The position numbers and the translations under genes were made by a program. From positions 558,001-622,000 of the forward strand of contig NZ_JARULD010000002.1 of NCBI RefSeq assembly GCF_029688735.1: DNA of 64,000 nt, written 5' to 3'. The DNA is from Qipengyuania flavescens (GTDB lineage Bacteria; Pseudomonadota; Alphaproteobacteria; Sphingomonadales; Sphingomonadaceae). Below the pieces are notes generated by a model. The model was not told the origin of the DNA, searched no databases, and saw nothing but the letters and a program-made list of their open reading frames with translations. Below, piece by piece: positions 39,196 to 48,040 of this stretch (positions within the stretch are counted from its first letter, which is position 1; each line of letters opens with the position of its first letter).

Positions 39196-39857
39196 AGCTG
39201 CGGAACCCATTTCATCACGCCGCCCGACAAAGGCGTCCACCACCCCGTCCTGATGCCTGCCGCGGCCAGCGTGTCGCTGGTCCACTGGTTGCAGGTATTG
39301 CCGAGGTGGTAGGTGCCGGGAGCATCGTAGAACACGTCGTAACTTGTATAGCCTGCATGAACCTTGCGCCGGTCGGGCGGCAAAACCTGTCGCTCGATCT
39401 CAGCCACAAGGCGGGCATATTGCGTTTCGGTAATGCGCAGCGGGCGGATGTCGGCGGACGGTGCGGGGCGGACATAGTGCGCCGCATGAAGCAGGCCGTC
39501 GCCGCCGAAGGCTGCGCCGATCGCCGTGCCCAAGGTGAGGTCCGCCCAGGTCGGCGTATTGAGGAAGACTTCGCGCTCGCCCCAGCTAACAGAGACATGG
39601 GTATAGGGGCGGTACGGGTTCCCGAGGTCCGCTGCCGGGAAAGCGCTGCGCCAGTCCTTCTGGTGCGTGACCAGCGGCATCACGATCCCGGTGTGGATGC
39701 CGTTGGTCTCGATGAGGATCTCGACGCCTTGGGTAGGCTCGGCCCAGTCGCCGTTACGCGGGATCGAACTGCCGATCCATGCGCCGAGCAGGAAGAGGAT
39801 CGTGAGCGCCAGCGGCACGCCCAGCAGCCACGCGAGCCAGCGCAGCGGGCGTGTCAC
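39192..39857 (-). CDS. DUF2459 / TIGR02117-type membrane-anchored protein
   Basis: A 221-residue protein with one N-terminal transmembrane segment (LAWLLGVPLALTILFLLGAW). IETNGIHTGIVMPL, VSVSWGEREVFLNTP and the C-terminal NTCNQWTSDTLAAAGIRTGWWTP are hallmarks of the DUF2459 family. The GTG start overlaps the prmA stop by 4 bp (GTGA), so translation is coupled. No function is established for the family. Confidence 0.85.
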   Translation of the reverse strand: MTRPLRWLAWLLGVPLALTILFLLGAWIGSSIPRNGDWAEPTQGVEILIETNGIHTGIVMPLVTHQKDWRSAFPAADLGNPYRPYTHVSVSWGEREVFLNTPTWADLTLGTAIGAAFGGDGLLHAAHYVRPAPSADIRPLRITETQYARLVAEIERQVLPPDRRKVHAGYTSYDVFYDAPGTYHLGNTCNQWTSDTLAAAGIRTGWWTPLSGGVMKWVPQL

Positions 39858-40759
39858 CGCACCCGGCTCTTGCGCAGCCAGAGAATCGACCAGTCGCCGT
39901 TTACCAGCCGCCGCGCAAGTCGGAAGCCGAGCGCGCGATAGGCACGGCGGACCTGAGCCTCCTGGGTTTCCAGCAGACCCGCCAGCAACAGGTTCGCTCC
40001 CGGTGCCATCGCCGCGGCGAATTCGGGCGCTAGCTCGACCAGCGGGCCCGCGAGGATATTGGCGATGAAGAGATCGTACGGTCCGCGCGCTTCGAGCAGC
40101 GGATCGGCCATGCCATCGGCGATCACCATCGTCAGCGCACCCGGACCGGCCCCTTGGGGAATGCCATTGAGCTCGCAATTGTCGGCGACGACGCCTGCAC
40201 AGACGGCATCGATATCAGACGCGGTCGCCTTGGCATTTGGCCACAGGTGCAATGCGGCGAAAGCCAGAAGGCCGGTGCCGGTGCCGATGTCCGCCACATT
40301 GCGCGCCGCCATGCCTGCGCGCTTCATCAGGTCGAGCATGGCGAGGCAGCCAGCGGTGGTCTGGTGCTGGCCGGTCCCGAAGGCCTGGCTGGCGGGGATG
40401 ACAAAATCGACCAGCTCGGGGTCGGCCGCATGCTCCGGCGTGCGGACATGGAAGCGCCCCGCGCGGATCGGGTCGACGCCCTTCTGGCTCTCGACGACCC
40501 AGTCGGTGTCGGGCAGTTTCTCGACGATCAGCGCGGGTGCCTTGCCTTCGAAAAGGGCGGCGACGCGCTTTATGTCGGCTGGTTTGGGCTTGCGGTCCAA
40601 ATAGACTTCGAAGGTCCAATCGTCCGGCAGGTGGTCGGCGACCTCCATTCCGGTCACTACCCAATCGGCCGGCCAGTCGAGGTCCTCTTCATACGCGACG
40701 AGCGCAGCCGTTGCCTGGTCCTTCGAGCACTCGGCGTAGATCTTCCAGCTGTCAGCCAC
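39854..40759 (-). CDS. prmA: Ribosomal protein L11 methyltransferase
   Basis: PrmA methylates ribosomal protein L11 with S-adenosylmethionine. The 301-residue protein has the family's N-terminal substrate domain and the SAM domain with VIPASQAFGTGQHQTTAGCL, VADIGTGTGLLAFAA, and LFIANILAGPLVELAPE, which carries the NPP-like catalytic loop as NIL. The GTG start overlaps the metallo-beta-lactamase stop by 8 bp, so it is coupled to that gene. The length is normal. Confidence 0.92.
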   Translation of the reverse strand: MADSWKIYAECSKDQATAALVAYEEDLDWPADWVVTGMEVADHLPDDWTFEVYLDRKPKPADIKRVAALFEGKAPALIVEKLPDTDWVVESQKGVDPIRAGRFHVRTPEHAADPELVDFVIPASQAFGTGQHQTTAGCLAMLDLMKRAGMAARNVADIGTGTGLLAFAALHLWPNAKATASDIDAVCAGVVADNCELNGIPQGAGPGALTMVIADGMADPLLEARGPYDLFIANILAGPLVELAPEFAAAMAPGANLLLAGLLETQEAQVRRAYRALGFRLARRLVNGDWSILWLRKSRVR

Positions 40760-41663
40760 CGGCCGCTTCCTCCGCGAGCCGCTTGTCAAGCGCCTCTGCC
40801 TTGGCGTCGGCATAGGCCGCGCAGCTCATGCCTCCGGCGAGCGTGCCGGTGGCCGCCCGCTCGATCATGTTGCTGTGCGATGGGTGCGGCGTGATCAATA
40901 TGTCGCAATCCAGCGTACGCAGGCGATCGATACCCCGACGGTAAGCAGCAAGGTAGTCCGGATTGTCGGAGAAACGATAGTCGGACCGGCTCACTGGAGA
41001 CAGGCTGTCCGCATAGACGATCGTCTTGCATCCGGCTTCAGCCTCGCAGTCCTGCCATTGCCAGCTCATTGCTCCGGGACTGTGACCGGGGGTCGCCGTC
41101 GCGATCAGCGTTGCGGTTTCGGTGCGCACTGGGTCGCCATCGCCAACAATGACGTCGACCGTGACGGCTGTCATCGGATCATGCATGCCGGCTTGCGGAT
41201 CGTCGCTGCCGACCACGCCGGATCGCAAGACTTCTGCGGCAGCCGCTGAAGCCGCGATATGCGCGCCGCTGGCCTCTTTCACCAAGGCGAAACCGCCGAC
41301 GTGGTCGAAATGTTCGTGGCTGTGGACGATCGTGGCGATTTCATTCGGGCGAAAGCCGAGCTTGCCGACATTTGCAAGAACGGTTTCGGCGCCCGCTCTT
41401 GTCCCGCTGTCGATCAGGATGTGTCCCGTTGGCCCTGCGACCAGGATTGCCGCAATACCACATGTACCGACATAATAAGTGGACCCGTAGATATGAAAGG
41501 GCGGGGCGGCCTTGTCCCAATCGTCCCACGGCTCGCACAGGTTGGCCCATTGCGCCATTGTGACCTGCTCCGGCTCGGGGAGGGGATCGGGGGTCTGGAT
41601 CGGCGGTGCGCATGACACAAGCAAAGCCGGCAGGGCAACGACCGCAGCGGCTCTAGCGAACAT
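40752..41663 (-). CDS. Subclass B3 metallo-beta-lactamase, putative lipoprotein
   Basis: A 303-residue zinc hydrolase with the B3 pattern: HEHFDHVGG (HxHxDH), ATPGHSPGAMSW with the third His, and ITPHPSHSNM with the late His of site 2. The N-terminus is an export signal ending in a lipobox-like LVSC, so it is probably anchored in an envelope membrane and acts in the periplasm. The ATG at 41663 has GGAG six bases before it and overlaps the SDR gene by 11 bp; ATGs at 41675 and 41681 are alternatives. Location within a coupled chromosomal run (SDR, MBL, prmA, DUF2459) argues for an intrinsic rather than a mobile enzyme. Activity on beta-lactams is inferred from the motifs. Confidence 0.88.
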   Translation of the reverse strand: MFARAAAVVALPALLVSCAPPIQTPDPLPEPEQVTMAQWANLCEPWDDWDKAAPPFHIYGSTYYVGTCGIAAILVAGPTGHILIDSGTRAGAETVLANVGKLGFRPNEIATIVHSHEHFDHVGGFALVKEASGAHIAASAAAAEVLRSGVVGSDDPQAGMHDPMTAVTVDVIVGDGDPVRTETATLIATATPGHSPGAMSWQWQDCEAEAGCKTIVYADSLSPVSRSDYRFSDNPDYLAAYRRGIDRLRTLDCDILITPHPSHSNMIERAATGTLAGGMSCAAYADAKAEALDKRLAEEAAGG

Positions 41664-42363
41664 AGCTGGCTCCATTGGCATCGAGTGTCGCGCCGGTCAT
41701 GCTGGGCGGCGCGTCGAGCGCGCAGAATTCGATCAGCTTGCCGATCTCCTCCGGCTCTGCGACGCGGCCGAGCGGAATGTCGGCGAGCAGACCCGGCCCG
41801 CCTCGGCTTTCCAGATAGTCGCCCGCCATCGCCGTGTCGGTAAAGCCCGGGGTGATTGCGAAGCTCAGGATGCCTTCGCTTGCATATTGGCGCGCTATCG
41901 TCTTGTGCATGGCGAGCATTCCACCCTTCGCAGCAGCATAATGCCAATGCGCCGGAGAATCACCGCGATGGCCCGCGCGGCTAGCGACGTGGACGATCCG
42001 GCCACCGACCCCGCGTTCCTGCCAGTGGCGCACGGCGAAGCGGCTCAGCTGCGCGGCGGCGGTGAGATTGATGCGCACCGTATCCTCCCATGCATCGAGC
42101 CATTCGATGTCCGACCGGTCCAGCGGGTTGGGATCGAACAGCCCGGCATTGTTGACCAGCACGTCGATTTCTCCGCCCGCTCGGGCGAGCGCGGCTTCCC
42201 ACAGCTCGTGGGGGGCGCCGGGATCGGTGAAGTCCGCCGGCACGGTGTCGACAGTGTTGCTGGAAGTCGCCTGGCCGACGACTTTCACGCCGCGGCCTTC
42301 GAGCAGAGTCTTGGCCGCTGCGCCGATTCCGCGCGATGAGCCTGTGAGCAAAATGCATGTCAT
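41653..42363 (-). CDS. SDR-family oxidoreductase
   Basis: Short-chain dehydrogenase of 236 residues: LLTGSSRGIGAAAKTLL, VLVNNAGLF, VHVASRAG with the Ser, YAAAKGG with Tyr and Lys, and FAITPGFTDTAM. The substrate is unknown. It is the first gene of a minus-strand run leading into the metallo-beta-lactamase, prmA and DUF2459 genes, all with overlapping ends. It is divergent from sdhC, with a 109-bp spacer that must hold promoters for both. Confidence 0.88.
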   Translation of the reverse strand: MTCILLTGSSRGIGAAAKTLLEGRGVKVVGQATSSNTVDTVPADFTDPGAPHELWEAALARAGGEIDVLVNNAGLFDPNPLDRSDIEWLDAWEDTVRINLTAAAQLSRFAVRHWQERGVGGRIVHVASRAGHRGDSPAHWHYAAAKGGMLAMHKTIARQYASEGILSFAITPGFTDTAMAGDYLESRGGPGLLADIPLGRVAEPEEIGKLIEFCALDAPPSMTGATLDANGASYVR

Positions 42364-42472
42364 GCATCACGCTATTCGGAAATTTGCAGCACTTGTCGAG
42401 GCCGCGTGCCTTGCGCAGAGCGCGCACTTCGCTAAGTGGAGCGCAACACGTCAGCTTTTCGGGTGAGAATAC

Positions 42473-42853
42473 ATGGCAAACCGGCCAATGGCGCCACATC
42501 TGCAAATCTGGAAATGGGGCCCGCACATGGCGGCTTCCATCCTCCACCGCATTACTGGCGACGGACTTGCCATCGTCGGTCTTGGCGTATTTCTGTGGTG
42601 GCTCGGTGCATTGGCTGCCGGGCCCGAAGCCTATGCGGCATTCGAAACAGCGATGGGTTCGCCTTTGGGCTTAGTCGTGCTTGTAGGTCTCTCCTGGTCT
42701 TTCTTCAGCCATCTGGCGACCGGGATACGCCATTTCGTTATGGATGTCGGCGCTGGTTATGAACTGGACACCAATAAGACCTGGGCAACTCTTGCTCCAT
42801 TGCTTGGTATCGTGATGACAGCGGGTTTCTGGGCTCTAATCCTTCTCAAGTGA
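42473..42853 (+). CDS. sdhC: Succinate dehydrogenase cytochrome b556 subunit
   Basis: Membrane anchor and heme-binding subunit of complex II. The 126-residue protein has three hydrophobic segments and the family signature: MAASILHRITGDGLAIVG and later FFSHLATGIRHFVMDVG, which holds the heme-ligand His region. It is followed by sdhD after 9 bp and then sdhA. GGGTGAG lies shortly before the ATG. Confidence 0.95.
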   Translation: MANRPMAPHLQIWKWGPHMAASILHRITGDGLAIVGLGVFLWWLGALAAGPEAYAAFETAMGSPLGLVVLVGLSWSFFSHLATGIRHFVMDVGAGYELDTNKTWATLAPLLGIVMTAGFWALILLK

Positions 42854-42862
42854 GTTGCTAGC

Positions 42863-43249
42863 ATGAACAAAGGTACTCCAATCGGTCGCGTTCGCGCGCT
42901 GGGTTCGGCCCATGAAGGCGCGCATCATTGGCTGGCACAACGTTTCACCGCTGTCGGGAACATCGTGCTGGTGCTTTTCCTTGCGGTCAGTCTCGCCCTG
43001 CTACCGGAATACGGGTTCGCCACGATGGCGGGATGGGCTTCGCAGGTCCTGCCTGCAACAGCGCTTGCGCTAATATGCGTCAACACGTTCTGGCACGCAC
43101 GGTTGGGCCTGCAGGTTCTAATCGAGGACTACGTTCATACCCCGGGCAACAAGTTCGCCGCTCTTGCCATACTGAACATCGTTACAGTCGGCGGCGCGGC
43201 ATTCGGTCTCGTTTCGATTGCGCGTATCGCGCTAGGAGGAAATTCCTGA
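42863..43249 (+). CDS. sdhD: Succinate dehydrogenase membrane anchor subunit
   Basis: The second hydrophobic subunit of complex II, 128 residues with three transmembrane segments. [20 protein letters not shown] and [20 protein letters not shown] are typical of alphaproteobacterial SdhD; the latter has the conserved His-Ala-Arg-Gly pattern. The stop shares one base with the sdhA ATG (TGATG), so the two are coupled. Confidence 0.94.
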   Translation: MNKGTPIGRVRALGSAHEGAHHWLAQRFTAVGNIVLVLFLAVSLALLPEYGFATMAGWASQVLPATALALICVNTFWHARLGLQVLIEDYVHTPGNKFAALAILNIVTVGGAAFGLVSIARIALGGNS

Positions 43250-45201
43250 TGGCATCCGGATCAAACGACGCGTCTCCCCCGCATGGCGGGCGGGACGATA
43301 CGAACACCGGAGACGCAGGCAGCGCCAACCAGTCCCCCAATACGGCTCCAGCCACGCCGGGATCTTCCCCGGGCACGTCGCGCAAGGGCGGGGCAGCCTA
43401 CCCGATCACAGAGCACACCTATGACGTGGTTGTCGTCGGCGCGGGCGGTTCGGGCTTGCGCGCAACCATGGGTGCGGCGGAGAGCGGCCTCAAGACGGCG
43501 AACATCACCAAGGTTTTCCCGACGCGCTCGCACACCGTGGCGGCGCAGGGCGGCATCGCGGCCAGCCTTGGCAACAACTCGCCCGACCACTGGTCGTGGC
43601 ACATGTACGATACCGTCAAGGGGTCCGATTGGCTCGGCGACCAGGACGCGATCGAATATCTCGTGCGCGAGGCCCCGCAAGCGGTTTACGAACTGGAGCA
43701 CGCCGGCGTGCCCTTCAGCCGCAACGACGACGGCACGATCTATCAGCGCCCCTTCGGCGGACACATGCAGAACATGGGCGAGGGCCCGCCGGTGCAGCGC
43801 ACCTGCGCCGCCGCCGACCGGACCGGCCACGCCATGCTGCACGCGCTCTACCAGCAGAGCCTGAAATACGATGCGGACTTCTTCATCGAGTATTTCGCGC
43901 TCGACCTGATCATGAAGGACACGCCCGAGGGCAAGGTCTGCGTCGGCGTGATTGCGATGTGTCTGGACGACGGCACGATCCACCGCTTCCGCGCCAAGGC
44001 GGTGGTGCTGGCGACCGGCGGTTATGGCCGCTGCTACTTCACCGCGACCAGCGCCCACACCTGCACCGGCGACGGCGGCGGCATGGTGCTGCGCGCAGGC
44101 CTGCCGCTGCAGGACATGGAATTCGTCCAGTTCCACCCGACTGGCATCTACGGCGCGGGCGTGCTGATTACTGAAGGCGCGCGCGGCGAGGGCGGCTACC
44201 TTACCAATTCCGAGGGCGAGCGGTTCATGGAGCGCTATGCCCCGAGCGCAAAGGACCTCGCATCGCGCGATGTCGTCAGCCGCTCGATGGCGCTGGAGAT
44301 GCGCGAAGGGCGCGGTGTCGGGCCGGAGAAGGACCACATCTACCTCCACCTCGACCACATCGATCCCGCCGTGCTCGCCCAGCGCCTGCCGGGCATTACC
44401 GAGAGCGGCAAGATTTTCGCCGGCGTCGACCTGACGCGCGAGCCGCTGCCGGTGACGCCGACGGTGCATTACAACATGGGCGGCATTCCCTGTAACTTCC
44501 ATGGCGAGGTGATGGCGGGCGACAAGTCCGATCCGGAAAAGATCGTGCCGGGCCTGTTCGCCGTCGGTGAGGCGGCCTGTGTGTCGGTCCATGGCGCAAA
44601 TCGCCTCGGCTCGAACTCGCTGATCGACCTCGTGGTGTTCGGCCGTGCGACGGGCCACCGCCTGCGCGACCTGATCAAGCCCGGCACCAGCCATGACGAG
44701 CTGCCCGGCGACAGCGCCGAAATGTCGCTGAGCCGCCTCGACCACTTCCGCTATGCCGACGGCGACACGCCGACTGCGGCGCTGCGCGCCGACATGCAGA
44801 AGACCATGACCCGCCACGCGGCAGTCTTCCGCGACAGCAAGCTGATGGCCGAGGGTGTCGAGAACCTCAAACAGATCAACAAGCGTATGGAGGACGTGAA
44901 GGTCTTCGACCGCTCGCTGATCTGGAACAGCGATCTCATCGAAACGCTCGAGCTCGATAATCTCATGGCGCAGGCCAATGTCACCATGGCGAGTGCCGAG
45001 AACCGCAAGGAAAGCCGCGGCGCCCACGCGCATGAGGACTTCCCCGAGCGCAACGATGCCGAGTGGATGAAGCACACCATCGCCTGGTTCGACGGCTGGG
45101 GCGGAAACGGCGGTGGCGTAAAGATCGACTACCGTCCGGTCCACGAATACACGCTGACCGACGACATCAAATATATCGAGCCGAAGAAGCGGGTGTATTG
45201 A
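43249..45201 (+). CDS. sdhA: Succinate dehydrogenase flavoprotein subunit with N-terminal extension
   Basis: SdhA oxidises succinate to fumarate with covalently bound FAD. The core is standard: [16 protein letters not shown], the FAD-attachment segment [46 protein letters not shown] and the catalytic RxxxY-like stretch [15 protein letters not shown]. The 650-residue protein begins with about 50 extra residues rich in Gly, Ser, Asn, Pro and Thr before the FAD domain, unlike the usual SdhA of about 600. AGGAGG ten bases before the ATG supports this start. sdhB, which usually follows, is absent here; an exported peptidase gene begins at the stop codon instead. Confidence 0.96.
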   Translation: MASGSNDASPPHGGRDDTNTGDAGSANQSPNTAPATPGSSPGTSRKGGAAYPITEHTYDVVVVGAGGSGLRATMGAAESGLKTANITKVFPTRSHTVAAQGGIAASLGNNSPDHWSWHMYDTVKGSDWLGDQDAIEYLVREAPQAVYELEHAGVPFSRNDDGTIYQRPFGGHMQNMGEGPPVQRTCAAADRTGHAMLHALYQQSLKYDADFFIEYFALDLIMKDTPEGKVCVGVIAMCLDDGTIHRFRAKAVVLATGGYGRCYFTATSAHTCTGDGGGMVLRAGLPLQDMEFVQFHPTGIYGAGVLITEGARGEGGYLTNSEGERFMERYAPSAKDLASRDVVSRSMALEMREGRGVGPEKDHIYLHLDHIDPAVLAQRLPGITESGKIFAGVDLTREPLPVTPTVHYNMGGIPCNFHGEVMAGDKSDPEKIVPGLFAVGEAACVSVHGANRLGSNSLIDLVVFGRATGHRLRDLIKPGTSHDELPGDSAEMSLSRLDHFRYADGDTPTAALRADMQKTMTRHAAVFRDSKLMAEGVENLKQINKRMEDVKVFDRSLIWNSDLIETLELDNLMAQANVTMASAENRKESRGAHAHEDFPERNDAEWMKHTIAWFDGWGGNGGGVKIDYRPVHEYTLTDDIKYIEPKKRVY

Positions 45202-46511
45202 TGCGGATCGCGGGACTGGCAGCGGGCGCGATTGCAGCAGCCCTGCTTGCCAGCCCGCTATCGGCGCAGCTTTCCGCGCCCGAACAGGTCGCCGTCCAGG
45301 CTGTCGATGCAGGCTTCGAGCGCGACGTGAACGCGCTCGAGAAAATTACCCGCATCAATTCCGGCACGCATAACCACGAAGGCGTGAAGGCCGTCGCGGA
45401 TATGTTGATGCCGGCGTTCGAAGAGCTGGGCTTCACGGTCCAATGGATCGACCAGTCGGCGGCGGGCCGTGCGGGGCACCTCTTCGCGCGTCGTCTCGGC
45501 GATCCCGACACCAAGCGTATCCTGATGATCGGGCACCTCGATACGGTGTTCGAACCGTCCTCCCCCTTCACCGGCTTCGTGCGCGATGGCGACCGCGCAG
45601 TCGGCCCGGGCATCCTCGACGACAAGGGCGGGGTCATCGTGATCCTCTCGGCCCTGCGCGCCATGGAGGCCGCCGGAACGCTTGAGGGCACGAATATCGT
45701 GGTGGCCCTCACAGGCGACGAGGAAGACGCGGGCGACCCGCTAGATGAGGCCCGCCGCGACCTGATCGAAGCGGGGCAATGGGCGGATATCGCGCTGGGC
45801 TTCGAAGGGCTGTCGACGCTCGACGGCAAGGATGCGGGCGTGATCGCGCGACGGTCTTCGTCCAACTGGACCCTGACGACGCGGTCGGCCAGTGGTCATA
45901 GCTCCGGCATTTTCTCCGAAAGTTCCGGCTACGGCGCGGTCTACGAGATGGTTCGCATTCTCGACCGCTTTCGGGCTGAACTGCCGGAAGAAAACGCGAC
46001 CTTCAACGTCGGCCTTCTTGCCGGCGGCACCCCTGCCGAGCTGGCTGACGACGAACTATCCGCCACCAGTGTAGGCAAAACCAACGTCATTCCCTCCGTC
46101 GCCGTGGCGCGCGGGGATCTCCGCACGCTGACGCCCGAGCAGGACGAGCGGATCGTGGCGAAGATGCGTGCCATCGTGGCGGACAACTTGCCCGGTACCA
46201 GCGCCGAGTTCGAGTTCGAATCGCGCTACCCGCCGATGGCCCCGACCGACGGCAATCGCGACCTCCTATCGCAACTCAATCGCATCAATGCCGATCTCGG
46301 ACTGGACGAGCAGAAACCCTATCCGCCTTCGCGTCGCGGCGCTGCGGACATCAGTTTCGTCGCGCCCTATGTCGATGGGCTGGCTGGCATGGGACCGGGC
46401 GGGGGCGGCAGCCATGCTGAGGGCGAATACATAGACCTGCCGACAATCGCGCGGCAGGCCAAACGCACCGCGATCCTGGTTGGCAGGCTTGCCCGGCAGC
46501 CGCGCGACTAG
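45201..46511 (+). CDS. Exported M20-family metallopeptidase (carboxypeptidase G2-like)
   Basis: A 436-residue peptidase with a signal peptide (GLAAGAIAAALLASPLSAQ). The M20 zinc ligands are recognisable: His in MIGHLDTVF, the bridging Asp in GPGILDDKGG, the general-base Glu pair in ALTGDEEDAGD, and a late His in GGGGSHAEGEYIDL. The lid/dimerisation domain lies in between (SGHSSGIFSE). It probably releases C-terminal amino acids or glutamate-type groups in the periplasm. The ATG shares a base with the sdhA stop, so the open frame back to 45063 is not used. A lipoprotein metallopeptidase gene overlaps its 3' end. Confidence 0.88.
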   Translation: MRIAGLAAGAIAAALLASPLSAQLSAPEQVAVQAVDAGFERDVNALEKITRINSGTHNHEGVKAVADMLMPAFEELGFTVQWIDQSAAGRAGHLFARRLGDPDTKRILMIGHLDTVFEPSSPFTGFVRDGDRAVGPGILDDKGGVIVILSALRAMEAAGTLEGTNIVVALTGDEEDAGDPLDEARRDLIEAGQWADIALGFEGLSTLDGKDAGVIARRSSSNWTLTTRSASGHSSGIFSESSGYGAVYEMVRILDRFRAELPEENATFNVGLLAGGTPAELADDELSATSVGKTNVIPSVAVARGDLRTLTPEQDERIVAKMRAIVADNLPGTSAEFEFESRYPPMAPTDGNRDLLSQLNRINADLGLDEQKPYPPSRRGAADISFVAPYVDGLAGMGPGGGGSHAEGEYIDLPTIARQAKRTAILVGRLARQPRD

Positions 46512-47376
46512 GAGGCGCGGCGCCATCGCGCTGTTGCTCGCTGCCGCGCTGTCGTCCTGCGCGACCGGGCCGACAGCGCCGTCGCCCGAGCTGAGCGCGC
46601 CGCCTTTCTACACCAAGCAGGTCACCGCGCGGGGCATTCCGATCCTGTCCTCCGCCAAAGTGCCTGACGAGGCGCTGTTTGCCGCCCGCGACATAACGCG
46701 AGGGATGTTCGCGCATCGGCCCGAACTCGCCGAATGGCTCGCGGCGAATGACTATCGCGTCGCAATCATGGCGGTGGACGAGGCGCTGCTCGACCTGCCG
46801 GAGAATGCCGACTGGACCAAGCCGGCCTTCGACGATCCTCGCTTGACCCGCTGCGAACGCAAGCTCTACGACACGCGCATCGGGCGGCTTTCGGATCGCG
46901 AATATTGGGACAACCGCGCCCGTGCTATCGGGGGGGAGCGGACGGTCGGTTCGGAAGAGGACGTGCTCGGCCTTCCCGTCAGCCGCTATTTCGGCGAAAC
47001 GATCTTTGTCCATGAGATGGCGCACAATGTCCTGTTCGCGATCCACGCGACCGATCCGGCACTCTATGCGCGGGTGCAGGAGGCATACGATAGTGCGCTC
47101 GCGACCGATCTCTGGCTCAACGAATACACGACCACGACCATCCAGGAGTACTGGGCGGAAGGCACGCAGTTCTGGTTCGATTCCAACCGCCTGCAAGCCT
47201 TCGACGGGCGGCGCATCCTGAACCACCAGAACCTCGCCGCCTACGATCCGCAGCTCTACGCCGCCCTAGCCGAGGCTTATGGCGACAGCCATCGCCTCGA
47301 GAGCGACCCGTTCTGGCAGCACCCGGCGCGCGTCCCGCCCGGACCGCCGCCGGAGAATACCGCCGAGGAGTGTTAG
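46480..47376 (+). CDS. Putative zinc metallopeptidase lipoprotein (HEMAH)
   Basis: A protein of up to 298 residues with an Arg-rich N-terminus, a hydrophobic stretch and a lipobox-like LSSC, so probably a lipoprotein. The HExxH motif is in FVHEMAHNVLFAI, followed by NEYTTTTIQEYWAEGTQFWFDS, whose Glu could be the third zinc ligand. I do not recognise a named family. No ATG exists near the N-terminus; the possible starts are TTG at 46480 or 46489 inside the upstream peptidase gene, or, less usual, an ATC at 46525 behind AGGAGG. Its stop overlaps the convergent cyclophilin stop (TTAG). Confidence 0.72.
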   Translation: MAGLPGSRATRRRGAIALLLAAALSSCATGPTAPSPELSAPPFYTKQVTARGIPILSSAKVPDEALFAARDITRGMFAHRPELAEWLAANDYRVAIMAVDEALLDLPENADWTKPAFDDPRLTRCERKLYDTRIGRLSDREYWDNRARAIGGERTVGSEEDVLGLPVSRYFGETIFVHEMAHNVLFAIHATDPALYARVQEAYDSALATDLWLNEYTTTTIQEYWAEGTQFWFDSNRLQAFDGRRILNHQNLAAYDPQLYAALAEAYGDSHRLESDPFWQHPARVPPGPPPENTAEEC

Positions 47377-48014
47377 TCGGTTGGCTGCTCCACCCGCCGC
47401 GCGTCGACGATCACCACCGGCTCGGCCAGCATCTGGCCTTTCATCCAGCCTTCGCCCTTGTCGGGATCGGTCGGCATCGCGTGGATCGCATGCACCACGT
47501 CCATCCCGTCAACGACATAGCCGAACACGGCGTAGCCCGCGCGCTCGTTGGGATCGTCGCTATCGGGCATCGCGTCGAGACCGGTCTGGTCCTTGATCAT
47601 GATCGAGAAATCGCCGGTCGCCGTGCCCGGGTCGAGCCGCGCCATCGACAGGGCACCATCGGTGTGGCTGAGGCCGGTCTCGCTGGTCGGCTCATGCGCG
47701 ATGCCGGGGAGGATGCGGTCGGGATCGTTCTGCGTGCCTGCCTGGATGAGTCCGTTCGGCGGTTCGCCATAATCGAGACTCATTGCGCGATAGAAAACGA
47801 TGCCGTCGAACCGGTCCTCGTCGACATAACGCAGGAAATTGGCCGCCGTGACCGGTGCCAGCTCCGTCTCCAGTTCCACAGTGATGTCGCCCGCGGTCGT
47901 CTCCAGCACGACGAGTTCGGTCGCGGGAGCGGGGAGAGCATCGGTGTCGGCGTCCTGCGCGGCGACGGGCGCGGCGAACAGGGCTAGGGCAGCAAGAGCG
48001 AGTCGTTTTGTCAT
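47373..48014 (-). CDS. Periplasmic cyclophilin-type peptidyl-prolyl isomerase
   Basis: A 213-residue cyclophilin with a signal peptide (LALAALALFAAPVAAQDA), acting on periplasmic protein folding. VVLETTAGDITVELETELAP, NFLRYVDEDRFDGIVFYR, the GLIQAGTQND stretch, HTDGALSMARL and AVFGYVVDGMDVV follow the family order. The short bacterial cyclophilin loop pattern is seen. The ATG at 48014 is used; in-frame ATGs at 48023 and 48026 are also possible. It is co-directional with the ClpP-like gene 26 bp upstream. Confidence 0.9.
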   Translation of the reverse strand: MTKRLALAALALFAAPVAAQDADTDALPAPATELVVLETTAGDITVELETELAPVTAANFLRYVDEDRFDGIVFYRAMSLDYGEPPNGLIQAGTQNDPDRILPGIAHEPTSETGLSHTDGALSMARLDPGTATGDFSIMIKDQTGLDAMPDSDDPNERAGYAVFGYVVDGMDVVHAIHAMPTDPDKGEGWMKGQMLAEPVVIVDARRVEQPTD

Positions 48015-48040
48015 GCCGCGCATCATGCCACGCAGGACAT

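Noticed and set aside
42928-43248. Longer sdhA start inside sdhD
   Set aside because: The added residues are a shifted reading of sdhD. The ATG at 43249 has AGGAGG and the usual one-base coupling.
43261-45144. 627-residue open frame antisense to sdhA
   Set aside because: It exactly shadows the sdhA codons in high-GC DNA, is rich in His, Arg and Ala, and has no family resemblance.
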